Of a DNA stretch of 64,000 nt, positions 1 through 11,226 are shown piece after piece. The notes under the pieces are model-generated. The model was not told the DNA's origin, did no database searches, and was given only the letters and a program-made list of their open reading frames with translations. Position 1 is the stretch's first letter. Each line of letters opens with the position of its first letter. Position numbers and translations under genes: made by a program. The DNA is from Symsagittifera roscoffensis (lineage: Eukaryota; Xenacoelomorpha; Acoela; Convolutidae), in assembly GCF_963678635.1 (NCBI RefSeq), contig NW_026970820.1:868001-932000 (forward strand), read 5' to 3'.

Positions 1-1045
1 ATAAATGATCAAAACCCACTAAATTGGCTATGGCAAGTCCGAATCTACCATCAGAAACCATTTTTTCCCATTTCTGAAAATTTTCATTTTTTAAAAAATA
101 AATGTTGAGTCACAAACGGGAAAAATCATATTTTTTCAAAAAGTCAAAAATAATTCCTCCATTTAAACTAAATCATCAGGCCACACGTTAGGAACCTGTT
201 CAGAATGGTTTCCATGATCAAAGCAGCAAAAGTCACCCATTTTGAGAAAAGTCGAAAAAACACCTTTTTAGTTAACTCAAAAAAGTGGAAAAAGTGGGGA
301 AAGGGGTCTTCAAAATGAAACCATCCAAAAGTGGCATTAACAAACTGCCATTATTTTCTAATTTCAGACCTGCATGCAAAAAATTACGAAAATCCTACCT
401 GAAGTTTTTGAGAACAGATTAGTTTCTCGGGAATTTTGGTAGTACTATTTTTATTACTATAATTATAATTAAAGTCAAAACTAAAAGTCGTAAAAACTAC
501 AATTTTTAATCAATTTTGACAAATAAATGGTCAAAACCCACTAAATTGGCTATGGCAAGTTCGAATATACCATCAGAAACCATTTTTTCCCATTTTTGAA
601 AATTTTCATTTTTTTGAAAATAAATGTTGAGTCACAAAAGGGAAAAATCAAATTTTTTCAAAAAGTCAAAAAAAACTGTTCCAATTAAACTTATTCCTTA
701 GGCCAAACGTTGGGAACCTGTTCAGAATGGTTTTCATGATCATAGCAGCAAAATTTACCCATTTTGAGAAAAGTCGAAAAAACACCTTTTTAGTTAACTC
801 GAAAAAGTGGAAAAAGTGGGAAAAAGGGTCTTCAAAATGAAACCATCCAAAAGTGGCATTAACAAACTGCCATTATTTTCCAAATTCAGACCCGCATGCA
901 AAAAATTAGGAAATTCTGACGTGCGGTTTAGCAGAACTTGATAGTTTCCTGGCATTAGTAACAACGTAAAAAATTTTTTGCCTTTTGACCGGAAGGGGCC
1001 CCTACCCCTTCCTAATCGCTTTTTGTGCTACACGCGACTATCTAG
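1..1045 (+). repeat. Partial family A unit (3' part)
   Basis: This is the last part of an A unit whose head lies outside the window. It holds two copies of the 521-bp subrepeat, tagged by GCATGC at 372 and 894. The tail hairpin GGAAGGGG/CCCCTTCC is at 991-1012 and the unit ends at CTAG 1042-1045. Its terminal motif is CGACTATCTAG, a one-base variant of the usual A end. The remnant is the same length as the matching part of the A unit ending at 6022, so it is probably an A2 or A3 unit. No gene is seen. Confidence 0.88.
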
Positions 1046-3515
1046 CCGGTCAGGTCTGCGTCCCACCCGCCCTCCGTGACTAATCTTGCTTCCGAGAAAA
1101 GTTTTTTGCTTCACCTTTACCCCATCTCAGGTTAGTTACTCTTGAAAAAAGTCCTACTTGAAACGTTCGCATTCACTTTGCCCCCTACGGGCGCAATGGT
1201 GAAGCCCATTTTTTCTTCTCACTGAACTTCTTCTCCGAACAGTTCACATAAAACATTACTATGGTTTTATCTAAAATTTGCCGTGTCCAGCTGCGACTCC
1301 GACTTTTTTCACGTCACTGGTGTTCCAACAACAGGACCACATGAGATTCCCATTCAGATACTGTCTCAATTTTGAAAATACTGATTTGATTTTTTTTGCC
1401 GTTTTTCGTAAAATAAACTAATTACTTCATTCGAATTTAAAAAAATACCGAAAAACACTTAAAGATAGCAAGACATTATTGTGACTGTCGTCTATATCTG
1501 TTCTCTTTGTTGGAGGTCAATGATGCTCCCTAAGTGGGACCACAAGGGTCCCAGGGAGCATCAATAAAGGCTTTGGATAGTATGCCATTTTTGATTAAGA
1601 CAAAATCTTTGGCCAATTGTGTTTTTTTTCACAGTCCCTTATCCACTGCAAATGTAAAGACTAATTTTTGTTTGAAGTTTTAAAAAATAATAATAACCTT
1701 TTCATTTGTGATGACTCGTATCACTCATAAATCAATGGAAGACTCTGACTAACCTTCTCAAGCATGAAAATACATAAAAAAAAAGATTCTAGTTATTTCA
1801 GACTGCTTTTTTTGTTAAATTTCAGATAGATTTTGAAAACTCTTTCTTCAAATTGTATGTCTGCCGAAAAAGAACAAAAATTACAAACTGAAACGATTTT
1901 GGTTAAATTAAGGCTCTTCACCCACCAAACTCGAAATTGCGAAGCTGAAACGAACAATCGACAGCCCATTTTATAAGTTTTTTTTTTTTTTTTTAAAACA
2001 TGTGTCATATATTTTCAAAAGCAATTTATTAAAGTTTCATTTTTTACCAGAAAACTAAGTCCGAAAAAAACCAGATTTTCAAATACTGTCAAAAAATAAG
2101 GTGGCAAGTAGTTTTACCAATGGAATCATAGTATATGATTAAGTTCAAAATAGTTTTCATTACCATTGACTAGACGCTTACTAAATTTGAGAAATGTCGT
2201 AAATAACTTTTTTGGAAACATAAAAAACGGATAATGGAAAAGTTTTCTTCAAACTTATAGAAAAGAATTTTATGAGAAAAACCATTATTAATATCACGTG
2301 TAAATTACGAGAGTAGATTCAGGCCACATGCAAAATTTCAGCAGAAACACTCAAGCAATTTTGAGAACGAAACAATTGTTCCAGAAATTGACAAAGTAGT
2401 GTATACACCAATTTTACCATGAATCGTCAAAATAAAAAAATCGCAAAAACTACAAATTTTATCCAATTTTGACTTTTAAATACTCTATACCGACTAAAAT
2501 GACTATGGTAAGCTCGAATCAACCATCAAAAACCATTTTTAATCGTTTTGAATTTTTTAAGTTTTTTTCCATCAAAAAGTTGAGTCAGAAATGGGAAAAA
2601 GATTTTTTTTTCAGAAAAACAAAAAAAGTTGTTCAAAATCAACTAAAAATCTAAGCCACATTTTTTGAACCTGCTCAGAATGGTTCTGGTGACCGAAGCC
2701 GTAAAAAGTACCCAATTCGAGGAAATTCGAAAATACTCTTTTTTCAGCACTTTGAAAAAGTGGAAAAATGGAAAAAATGGTCTTCAAACAAATAGGATGA
2801 AAAAGTGATCAGTAAAAGCATCGATGCCGTGTCAAATGAGGATTGCATGCCAATTTTTGAAACAATCCAACGGGTTTTTTTTAAGAACGAAACCATTTTT
2901 TGACAATTTTAGTAGTAGTATTTACACTAATTAGTACCATATATGGTCAAAATTCCAAAACACAAAAAACTACAATTTTCATCCAATTTTGACCTTCAAA
3001 TACTCTATACCCACTAAATTGACTATCGGGAGCTCGAATCAACCATCAAAAACCACTTTTAATCACTTTCAAAATTTTTTATTTTTTAAATCAAAATGTT
3101 GAGTCAGAAATAGGAAAAAACAATTTTTTTCAAAAAGTCAAGAAAAGTTGTCCCAATTGAATAAACTCACTAAGCCACACTCTATGAACCTGTTCAGAAT
3201 GGTTTTCAGGACCAAAGCCGTAAAAAGTACCCAATTTGAGAAACTTCGAAAAATCACCTTTTAGTTAACTCAAAAAAGTGGAAAAATCGGGTAAAATGGG
3301 CTTCAAACCGATAGGATCGAAAAGTGACCTTTATAAGATATGATTGCCGTGTCAAATTAGGGCCGCATGCAAAAAATTAGAAAAATTCAACGAAACGTTT
3401 TTGAGAACTCGACAAATTTGTTCGTTTTGTTAAAGGTTAAATTTTAGAAATTTTTTGTCCGGAAGGGGCCCCTTCCCCTTCCTAAATGCTTTTTATGCTA
3501 CACGCGACCATCTAG
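1046..3515 (+). repeat. Family A unit, subtype A1 (2470 bp)
   Basis: The head begins CCGGTCAGGTCTGCG directly after CTAG. It includes a segment like the B-unit head (CGCATTCAC..., then GGGCGCAA near 1190) in which the TTC-loop hairpin is degenerate. A strong hairpin lies at 1522-1562. The body holds diverged subrepeats with tags at 2326 (ACATGC), 2845 and 3365, spaced 519-520 bp. The tail hairpin at 3471-3492 has loop CCCCTT instead of CCCCTA. The small open frames here are not conserved between copies. The second A1 unit is at 31242-33716. Confidence 0.9.
1522..1562. other. Head hairpin GATGCTCCCT/AGGGAGCATC
   Basis: The outer stem is 10 bp (GATGCTCCCT with AGGGAGCATC). The inner stem is GGGACC with GGTCCC around a short ACAAG loop, separated by an unpaired AAGT on the left only. 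The structure recurs in every A unit seen complete. Its role is unknown; it could fold in RNA or as a DNA cruciform. Confidence 0.8.
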
Positions 3516-6022
3516 GGGTCCTTAACCGTCCCCACCCACCCAACCGAAATAATTATTGACCATTTCACGTCAGTCCGCTTCCACGTCGTCTTTGATTCAT
3601 TAAATTTGATTCATTCCGTAGCTGGAATCGATTAATGTTGTTGCCTAAGAAATAAAAGTTTGACAGACACAACTGTTTGATAGAGAATTTTTCGGATCAC
3701 TTTTTCTAATAGATTTTCAAATTTATATCCTGAAAATAATCATGCGCCTTCATCACATATGTCATCGAAGCAAATAGAGTATCGTGTTGGTTCCATCAAT
3801 GTATCCCAGTATCCACAATGCTAAGAAGCAGGAAAACTAAAATACCTTTCTATTAAATTTGAGATTCAATGTCTCCTGAAGGAAAAGAAAACGCTCTCCA
3901 AGGGTGCAAGTTTTCCGCAAAAACTGTATAAGCTGAAACATAACAGCACAACATATCGGCTGCTCTCTATTTCTCTGCTCTTTATTCGAGGTCCCGGATG
4001 CCCCTACCTGGGACCACAAGGGTCCCAGGGCGCATCCTATAGGGATTAAAGCATCAAACGTACAATCATGAAATGAGAAATTCTAATCACTTATAACAAT
4101 TTTCCATATTTCATTTTGCTCAGCAATTAATAAACTGTTGTATTTTTAACTTGAAGAGCCTGTTATATTATCAAACAAAATTTTTCGATAAAAATTACAT
4201 TTTTTTTTAGTTTTTCAAACAAAATTTTCAAATTTGAAACAAAAGAAAACCCTGCATGTCTTTGCAGTAACTAAGTCAATGCACTGTAGCTACACTAGTG
4301 AATGTAAAACATAGTTAAAAAAACGGACAACTGAATCTGGTTTTTTAAATTTAATTTTTTTTTGTTTGGCTTTTAAATAGGATCACGTGAATTAATAATT
4401 GAAATTGACCAAACAAGAATATAACACTCGCAATTTTTGTTCAAAATTGACTAGAAAAATGATCAAACCACTCTATATTGCCTATGGCAAGCTCAAAACA
4501 TCCATCAAAAACCACTTTTGTTCACTTTTAAAATTGAATTATTTTTCGACCAAAAAAAGTTAGAGATGAAATTGAAAAAAAAACGAAAATTTACCTAATT
4601 TGAAAAAATTGGTGTCAAATTGCCTTATCCATAGAAACACTTTCTATGAACCTATTCAGAAAGGTTTTGTTGAGCAATGCCGAAAAAATTACCCCTTTTG
4701 AGAAAAATTCAAAAAACACATTTTTGGTAAACTCAAAAAAGTGCAAAAAGTGGGAAAAGGGGTCTTCAAAATGAAACCATCCAAAAGTGGCATTAACTAA
4801 CTGCCATTTTTTGTGAATTCAGACCCGCATGCAAAAAATTACGAAGATCCTACGTGAAGTTTTTGAGAACAGATTAGTTTCTCCGGAATTTTGGTAGTAC
4901 TAATTTCATTACTGTACTTATAATTAAAGTCAAATCAAAAAGTCGTAAAAACTACAATTTTTAATCAATTTTGACAAATAAATGATCAAAACCCACTAAA
5001 TTGGCTATAGCATGTTCGAATCTACCATCAGAAACCATTTTTTCCCATTTCTGAAAATTTTCATTTTTTAAAAAATAAATGTTGAGTCACAAACGGGAAA
5101 AATCATACTTTTTCAAAAATTCAAAAAAAATTGATCCATTTAAACTAATTCATCAGGCAACACGTTGGGAACCTGTTCAGAATGGTTTTCATGATCATAG
5201 CAGCAAACTTTACCCATTTTGAGAAAAGTCGAAAAAACACCTTTTTAGTTAACTCAAAAAAGTGGAAAAAAAGGGGAAAGGGGTCTTGAAAACGAAACCA
5301 TCCAAAAGTGGCATTTACTAACTGCCATTATTTTGTGAATTCAGACCCGCATGCAAAAATTTAGGAAAATCCTACGTGAAGTTTTTGAGAACAGATTAGT
5401 TTCTCAGGAATTTTGGTAGTACTAATTTCATTACTATACTTATAATTAAAGTCAAATGTAAAAGTCATAAAAACTACAATTTTTTATCAATTTTGACAAT
5501 TTAATGATCAAAACCCACTAAATTGGCTATGGCAAGTTCGAATATACCATCAGAAACCATTTTTTCCCATTTTTGAAAATTTTCATTTTTTTGAAAATAA
5601 ATGTTGAGTCACAAACGGGAAAAATCATATTTTTTCAAAAAGTCAAAAAAAACTGTTCCATTTAAACTTATTCATTAGGCCACACGTTGGGAACCTGTTC
5701 ACAATGGTCTTCATGATTATAGCAGCAAAATTTACCCATTTTGAGAAAAGTCGAAAAAACACCTTTTTAGTTAACTGAAAAAAGTGGAAAAAGTGGGAAA
5801 AAGGGTCTTCAAAATGAAACCATCCAAAAATGGCATTAACAAACTGCCATTATTTTCTAAATTCAGACCCGCATGCAAAAAATTAGGAAATTCTGACGTG
5901 CCGTTTAGCAGAACTCGATAGTTTCTAGGAATATGGACCAATGTAAAAAATTTATTGCCTTTTGACCGGAAGGGGCCCCTACCCCTTCCTAATCGCTTTT
6001 TGTGCTACACGCGACCATCTAG
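3516..6022 (+). repeat. Family A unit, subtype A2 (2507 bp)
   Basis: The head begins GGGTCCTTAACCGTCCCC, which contains GGT-N5-ACC, followed by a C-rich CCCACCCACCC stretch. The head hairpin is at 3996-4037. A diverged subrepeat precedes two well-kept ones; GCATGC tags are at 4827, 5349 and 5871, spaced 522 bp. The tail hairpin is at 5968-5989 and CTAG at 6019-6022. What follows is a C-family head, so this is an A-to-C switch at the joint. Confidence 0.9.
3996..4037. other. Head hairpin, GGATGC/GCATCC type with bulge
   Basis: The outer stem is GGATGC with GCATCC, continued by CCCT with AGGG past a single bulged C. The inner stem is GGGACC with GGTCCC. Compared with 1522-1562 the outer arms have changed on both sides and still pair. 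Confidence 0.78.
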
Positions 6023-6112
6023 TTGTCACTGTGGCCCCGCTAATTAAGTGACTTTTGACGAGTGGGTTCCGCGGGGGGCGGAGCAGGGGAACGCTTAACG
6101 CACTCGCAAAAG

Positions 6113-6131
6113 GAGCACCCTTCGGGTGCTC
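6113..6131. other. Perfect 8-bp hairpin, GAGCACCC-TTC-GGGTGCTC
   Basis: A perfect 8-bp stem with a 3-nt TTC loop, followed by six T. In bacteria this would look like an intrinsic terminator. Here it is one of six copies in C heads, in a repeat context without genes, so I call it only a conserved hairpin. Confidence 0.85.
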
Positions 6132-6330
6132 TTTTTTGCTCGAAAGTTTTCTGAAACGGTATCTGATGAACTTTGTAAGGTGTCACAAAAGCAACAACAC
6201 AAAACATTCTGTATGTGATTAGAAAAGATCGAAAAAGATTTCTCATACTTTCAATGACTGAATCTACACCTGATCAGTCTCTAGAGAACTCTAAACCAAT
6301 GTAACTTATGTTTTTCAGTGATTCATGAAG

Positions 6331-6370
6331 AGGACCGTTCCAACGAAAACAAGTTTTCGGAAACAGTCCT
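6331..6370. other. Two-stem hairpin, AGGACYGTTYC/GAAACAGTCCT
   Basis: The outer arms are AGGACCGTTCC and GAAACAGTCCT; the inner arms CGAAAAC and GTTTTCG. Two T-to-C changes against the perfect copy at 12827-12866 give C-A mismatches on the plus strand, but G-U pairs if the minus strand is transcribed. Confidence 0.82.
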
Positions 6371-7742
6371 CATATTTTTTTTCGAAGCCATTGTCAAGTA
6401 CGTGTACTTTCAATTGTGACTAATAGCTGAATTGGACTTGGAATTTGTCCCAAAGAGGTTAAGTTTGTCTCAAATTGATTAGAAGCAAAAGAAAAAATAA
6501 AAAAAATTTTTATTTGGAAAAAAAAGTTGAGACAGAAACGTGAAAAAACCCATTTTTCAAAAGTCATTAAAAGTAGCTCCAATTGGCTTAAATCACTAGA
6601 CTACAATATATATGAACCTGTTCAGAATGGTTTTCAAGACCAAAGCCATAAAATTTCCATATTTAGAGAAAAGGCAAAAAAAAACAACTTTTTGGTTAAC
6701 TCAAAAAGGTAGATAAATCGGGTAAAGTCGTCTTCAAACCTATAGGATTGAGCAGTGATCTAAATAGGGTGTATATGTAGTGTCCTTGTTAGGTCGCATG
6801 CAAAAAACTAGAACAGTTTTGTTGGCCACTTCCGAAATTAAGACTTTTTTTTCGAAATTTGGCCATTTTTTTTGTAGTAAAATAGTAGTAAAATAGCCGA
6901 GAAAAAAAATTGTAAAAACCAAAATTTTTATTCAATTTTGACGTTTAAATACTCTATACCTACTAAAATGTCTATGGCAAGCTCAAATAAGCCATCAAAA
7001 TTCATTTTTTCTCACTTTTTAAAATTTTTGTTTTTTTGATATACAATGTTGAGTCAGAAACGTAAAAAATCAATTTTTTTCAAAAAGTCAAAAAAAAGTG
7101 TTCCAATCAATTTGTTTCACTAAAACACACTTTATGAACCTGTTCAGAATGTGTTTTTGGGTTAGAGCCGAAAATTCACCCATTTTGAGAAAAGTGGAAA
7201 AAACACCTTTTTAGTTACAAAAAAACCATCATTTTTGTTGCAGTTTTTGAAAAAACTCAAATTTTTGAGAGGAAAATTTTTTCTCAAACTTTTTTAATTG
7301 GGCTCCCCAAACAGTCAACTTTTATCCATTTCTTGTCAATATACCCCATTTTTTGAACCAAAACAGAGTTAATAGGTGATTTTTATCAAAAAACGTGTTT
7401 TTTACCATTTTTGCCCCCCATTTCCCTCTATAAGTCAACACATAACAAAATTTTGGCAAAACGGGGCAAAAGTGTATCCTTAGAATTTCAATGCGGGGCT
7501 GCATGCAAAAAATTAGGGAATTCTGACCTCCAGTTTTCGAGAACACGACTTATTCTGCATGAAAAGGGTAAAAGGTAATTGTTCCTTCGAACCGACGGGG
7601 CCCCTTCCCCTGTCTCTGCTGAACGCCATAGCCGGACGCGGCGGCCACCTAGTTGTCACTGTGGCCCCGCTAATTTGTTGACTTTTGAGGAGAAGGTTCC
7701 GCGGGGGGCGGAGCCGGGGAACGCTAAACGCACTCGCAAAAG

Positions 7743-7761
7743 GAGCACCCTTCGGGTGCTC
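7743..7761. other. Perfect 8-bp hairpin with TTC loop
   Basis: Identical stem and loop to 6113-6131, again followed by six T. Confidence 0.85.
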
Positions 7762-7960
7762 TTTTTTGCTCGAAAGTTTTCTGAAACGGTATCTGATGAA
7801 CTTTGTAAGGTGTCACAAAAGCAACAACACAAAACGTTCTGTATGTGATTAGAAAAGATCAAAAAAGATTTCTCATACTTTCAATGACTGAATCTACACC
7901 TGATCAGTCTCTAGAGAACTCTAAACCAAAGTAACTTATGTTTTTCCGTGATTCATGAAG

Positions 7961-8000
7961 AGGACCGTTCCAACGAAAACAAGTTTTCGGAAACAGTCCT
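7961..8000. other. Two-stem hairpin of C heads
   Basis: Same allele as 6331-6370 (AGGACCGTTCC left arm). Confidence 0.82.
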
Positions 8001-9372
8001 CATAGTTTTTTTCGAGCCCATTGTCAAGTACGTGGACTTTCAATTGTGACTTATAGCTGAATTGGACTTGGAATTTGTCCCAAAAAGGTTAAGTTTGTTT
8101 CAAATTGATTAGAAGCAAAAGAAAAAAAAACATTTTTTTTATTTGGAAAAAAAAGTTGAGTCAGAAACGTGAAAAAACCCTTTTTTCAAAAGTCACAAAA
8201 AGTAGCTTCAATTAGCTTAAACCACTAGGCTACAATATATGAACCTGTTCAGAATGGTTTTCATGACCAAAGCCGTAAAACTTCCATATTTAGAGAAAAG
8301 GCAAAAAAAAAACAACTTTTTGGTTAACTCAAAAAAGTAGATAAATCGGGTAAAATCGTCTTCAAACCTATAGGATCGAAAAGTGATCTAAATAGGGTAT
8401 ACATGTAGTGTCCTTGTTAGGTCGCATGCAAAAAACTAGAACAGTTTTGTTGGCCACTTCCGAAATGAAGACTTTTTTTTCGAAATTTGGCCATTTTTAT
8501 TTGTAGTAAAATAGTAGTAAAATAGCCGAGAAAAAAAATTGTAAAAACCATAATTTTTATTCAATTTTGAAGTTTAAATACTCTATACTTACTAAAATGT
8601 CTATGGCAAGCTCAAATAAGCCATCAAAATTCATTTTTTCTCACTTTTTAAAATTTTTGTTTTTTTGATATACAATGTTGAGTCAGAAACGTGAAAAATC
8701 AATTTTTTTCAAAAAGTCAAAATAAAGTGTTCCAATCAATTTGTTTCACTAAAACACACTTTATGAACCTGTTCAGAATGGTTTTTTGGGTTGAAGCCGA
8801 AAATTCACCTATTTTGAGAAAAGTGGAAAAAACACCTTTTTAGTTACAAAAAAACCATCAATTTTGTTGCAGTTTTTGAAAAAACTCAAATTTTTGAGAA
8901 GAAAACTTTTTCTCAAACTTTTATATTTGGGCTCCCCAAACAATCTACTTTTATCCATTCCCTATCAATATACCCCATTTTCTCAACCAAAACAGAGTTA
9001 ATATGTGATTTTTATCAAAAAACGTGTTTTTCACCATTTTTGCCCCCCATTTCCCTCTATAAGTCAACACATAACAAAATTTTGGCGAAACGGGGCAAAA
9101 GTGTATCCTTAGAATTTCAATACGGGGCTGCATGCAAAAAATTAGGGAATTCTGACCTCCAGTTTTCGAGAACACGACTTATTCTGCACGAAAGGTAATA
9201 TAGGTAAATGTTCTTTCGAACCGACGGGGCCCCTTCCCCTGTCTCTACTGAACGCCAAAGCCGGACGCGGCGGCCACCTAGAGGTTTTTGTGGCCCCGCT
9301 ATATCATTCATTTTTGACAAGTAGGTTCCGCGGGGGGCGGAGCAGGGGAACGCTAAACGCACTTGCAAAAAA

Positions 9373-9391
9373 GAGCACCCTCCGGGTGCTC
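9373..9391. other. Hairpin GAGCACCC-TCC-GGGTGCTC
   Basis: Stem unchanged, loop TCC instead of TTC. Flanking A6 and T8 runs extend the inverted repeat to about 9365-9400, so it is symmetric for both strands. Confidence 0.85.
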
Positions 9392-9585
9392 TTTTTTTTG
9401 CTCGAAAGTCTTGTAAAACGGTTTGGAACTGTAAATATTGGAAGCAGTTACAGATAAAACTTTTTGCATCTTTGTGCTCATAGTCACAAGGGGTTATCGA
9501 GAGCTTCAAAAACTCAATCTTGACATGATCTATCTCTAAAATAGACTAAATTAAGTGATTTTACGTTTTTCAATGATTCTTGAAG

Positions 9586-9625
9586 AGGACTGTCTCAACG
9601 AAAACAAGTTTTCGGAAACAGTCCT
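9586..9625. other. Two-stem hairpin, AGGACTGTCTC allele
   Basis: Outer left arm AGGACTGTCTC against GAAACAGTCCT. The one change from the perfect copy is T to C opposite A, again pairable as G-U only on the minus strand, and at a different position from the 6331 allele. Confidence 0.8.
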
Positions 9626-10968
9626 GGTAACTTAGTTTTGATCTCATTTTTGAGTCTATTGCCTTCAAATTGTGATTAGTAGGCTGACGGAACCTATATT
9701 ATGTCCTAAAAAGATTGAGTTTGTGTCAAAAAGATGAAAGGCAAGAGAAAAAAAAACATTAAAAAAAGTATTAAAATTTTCAAAAAATTAAAAAAATTGA
9801 AACTTTTTTTCCAAAACACTCGGTTTTTTGTTTTGTCATAAAATAACAACAAATTGAGGTATAATGGACTTTAAATAGTCCATTTCGACTAGTTTTTACG
9901 ATTCAAGCACATTTTAACTTAATAATAACATTCAAAAAACCACTGGAAATGGTGTTTTTCAGCAAACGCCCTTTTTGACCACACCTACAAAATTCATAAC
10001 TTTTTATCTAACAAATATAGAGACCTCGGGTTTTTTGCATTGTAAAAAACATCCTACGGCTCACCTGTCGCACGCAAAAACCAACAAATTTTCTTTTTAA
10101 TTTTTCCCGCAATTTTGAATTAGGGCGTTTTTTGGCTATTTTTGGTCCTTTTGGGCAATAAAAAGTCAAATTTAGAGACATCTGTCAAAAAAACTGTTAT
10201 CACATGATAGAGTCAGCTTGCCATGGCTTACCAAATAGTGTCCTGAGTGAGACCAAAATTGCCCTCTAATTGTCCGTGGGGGGAGGAAATTGAAAATTTT
10301 CATTTTTGGCGGGAAAATTTGAAATTTTTCAAAAAAACATTTACTCTGCAGACAACGGCTTTAAACTAATGTTGGCATGGCACGCATTTTTTGCCTTCAT
10401 AACTAGGGTCGATTTCTGCCGGGAACCTTGATTTTTCAAAAAAATGACCAAAATTTTTGTTGCATTTTTTCAAAAAAATCAAATTTTTGACAAAAATAAA
10501 AATTCCAAATACTACATTATTAGACTCCTCAAACTGTCTACTTTCATCCATTCCCTATCAATATACCCCATTTTCTTAACCAAAACCGAGTTATGGGGCC
10601 AAAAAGTCAAAAAACGTGAAAAAACGACATTTCACACCCATTTTCGCCCCAAAAGTACCACACATAATATTTTTTCGGAAAAACGTCACAAGAGTTTTCG
10701 CCTTATCTCAAAAAGTTTCAGGGGGGTTGGCAAAATTTCAGAGAGATCTGACCTACAGTTTTCGAGAACTTGACTTTTTCTGCAAGAAAAGAATAAAAGG
10801 TAAATGTTCCTTCGAACCGACGGGGCCCCCTTCCCCTGTCTCTACTGAACGCCGAAGCCGGACGCGGCGGCCACCTAGTTGTCACTGTGGCCCCGCTGTA
10901 TTCTTGACTTTTGAGGAGAAGGTTCCGCGGGGGGCGGAGCAGGGGAACGCTTAACGCACTCGCAAAAG

Positions 10969-10987
10969 GAGCACCCTTCGGGTGCTC
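10969..10987. other. Perfect 8-bp hairpin with TTC loop
   Basis: Same stem and loop as 6113-6131, followed by T6. Confidence 0.85.
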
Positions 10988-11186
10988 TTTTTTGCTCGAA
11001 AGTTTTCTGAAACGGTATCTGATGAACTTTGTAAGGGGTCACAAAAGCAACAACACAAAACGTTCTGTATGTGATTAGAAAAGGTCAAAAAAAATTTCTC
11101 ATACTTTCAATGACTGAATCTACACCTGATCAGTCTCTATAGAACTGTAAACCAAAGTAACTAATGTTTTTCAGTGATTCATGAAG

Positions 11187-11226
11187 AGGACCGTTCCAAC
11201 GAAAACAAGTTTTCGGAAACAGTCCT
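11187..11226. other. Two-stem hairpin of C heads
   Basis: AGGACCGTTCC allele, as at 6331-6370. Confidence 0.82.

Larger units (their letters stand above)
6023..7652 (+). repeat. Family C unit 1 (1630 bp)
   Basis: First C unit. The head begins TTGTCACTGTGGCCCCGC, with a small GTCAC-T-GTGGC inverted repeat. It continues with a GC-rich stretch (TCCGC-N5-GCGGA near 6068) and two strong hairpins at 6113-6131 and 6331-6370. The body has a partial subrepeat and one fuller copy, with GCATGC at 6796 and 7501. About 185 bp around 7215-7400 are not found in A subrepeats. The tail hairpin is GACGGGG/CCCCTGTC at 7594-7614, with one unpaired T. Confidence 0.9.
7653..9281 (+). repeat. Family C unit 2 (1629 bp)
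   Basis: Close copy of the preceding C unit, one base shorter. Hairpins are at 7743-7761 and 7961-8000, GCATGC tags at 8424 and 9130, and the tail hairpin at 9223-9243. The next head differs (AGGTTTTTGTGGCCCC), losing the GTCAC inverted repeat. Confidence 0.9.
9282..10878 (+). repeat. Family C unit 3, diverged body (1597 bp)
   Basis: Shortest unit in the window. The head keeps both hairpins (9373-9391 and 9586-9625). From about 9650 to 10750 the body differs strongly from its neighbours and lacks the GCATGC tag, although the segment leading to the tail (AGTTTTCGAGAAC near 10756) is retained. The tail hairpin at 10819-10840 has one extra C in its loop. The open frames near 10444-10954 overlap the repeat tail and are not supported as genes. 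Confidence 0.85.

Noticed and set aside
541..600. Internal RNA polymerase III promoter or tRNA-like gene in A subrepeats (TGGCTATGGCAAGTTCGAATC)
   Set aside because: It has a B-box-like GTTCGAATC, but the A-box-like part is too close and no cloverleaf can be formed.
6065..6095. G-quadruplex in C heads
   Set aside because: Only two long G runs lie close together; four are needed.
6113..6137. Bacterial-type intrinsic terminator
   Set aside because: Stem plus T6 fits the form, but the hairpin is symmetric, sits in repeats without genes, and the window looks eukaryotic.
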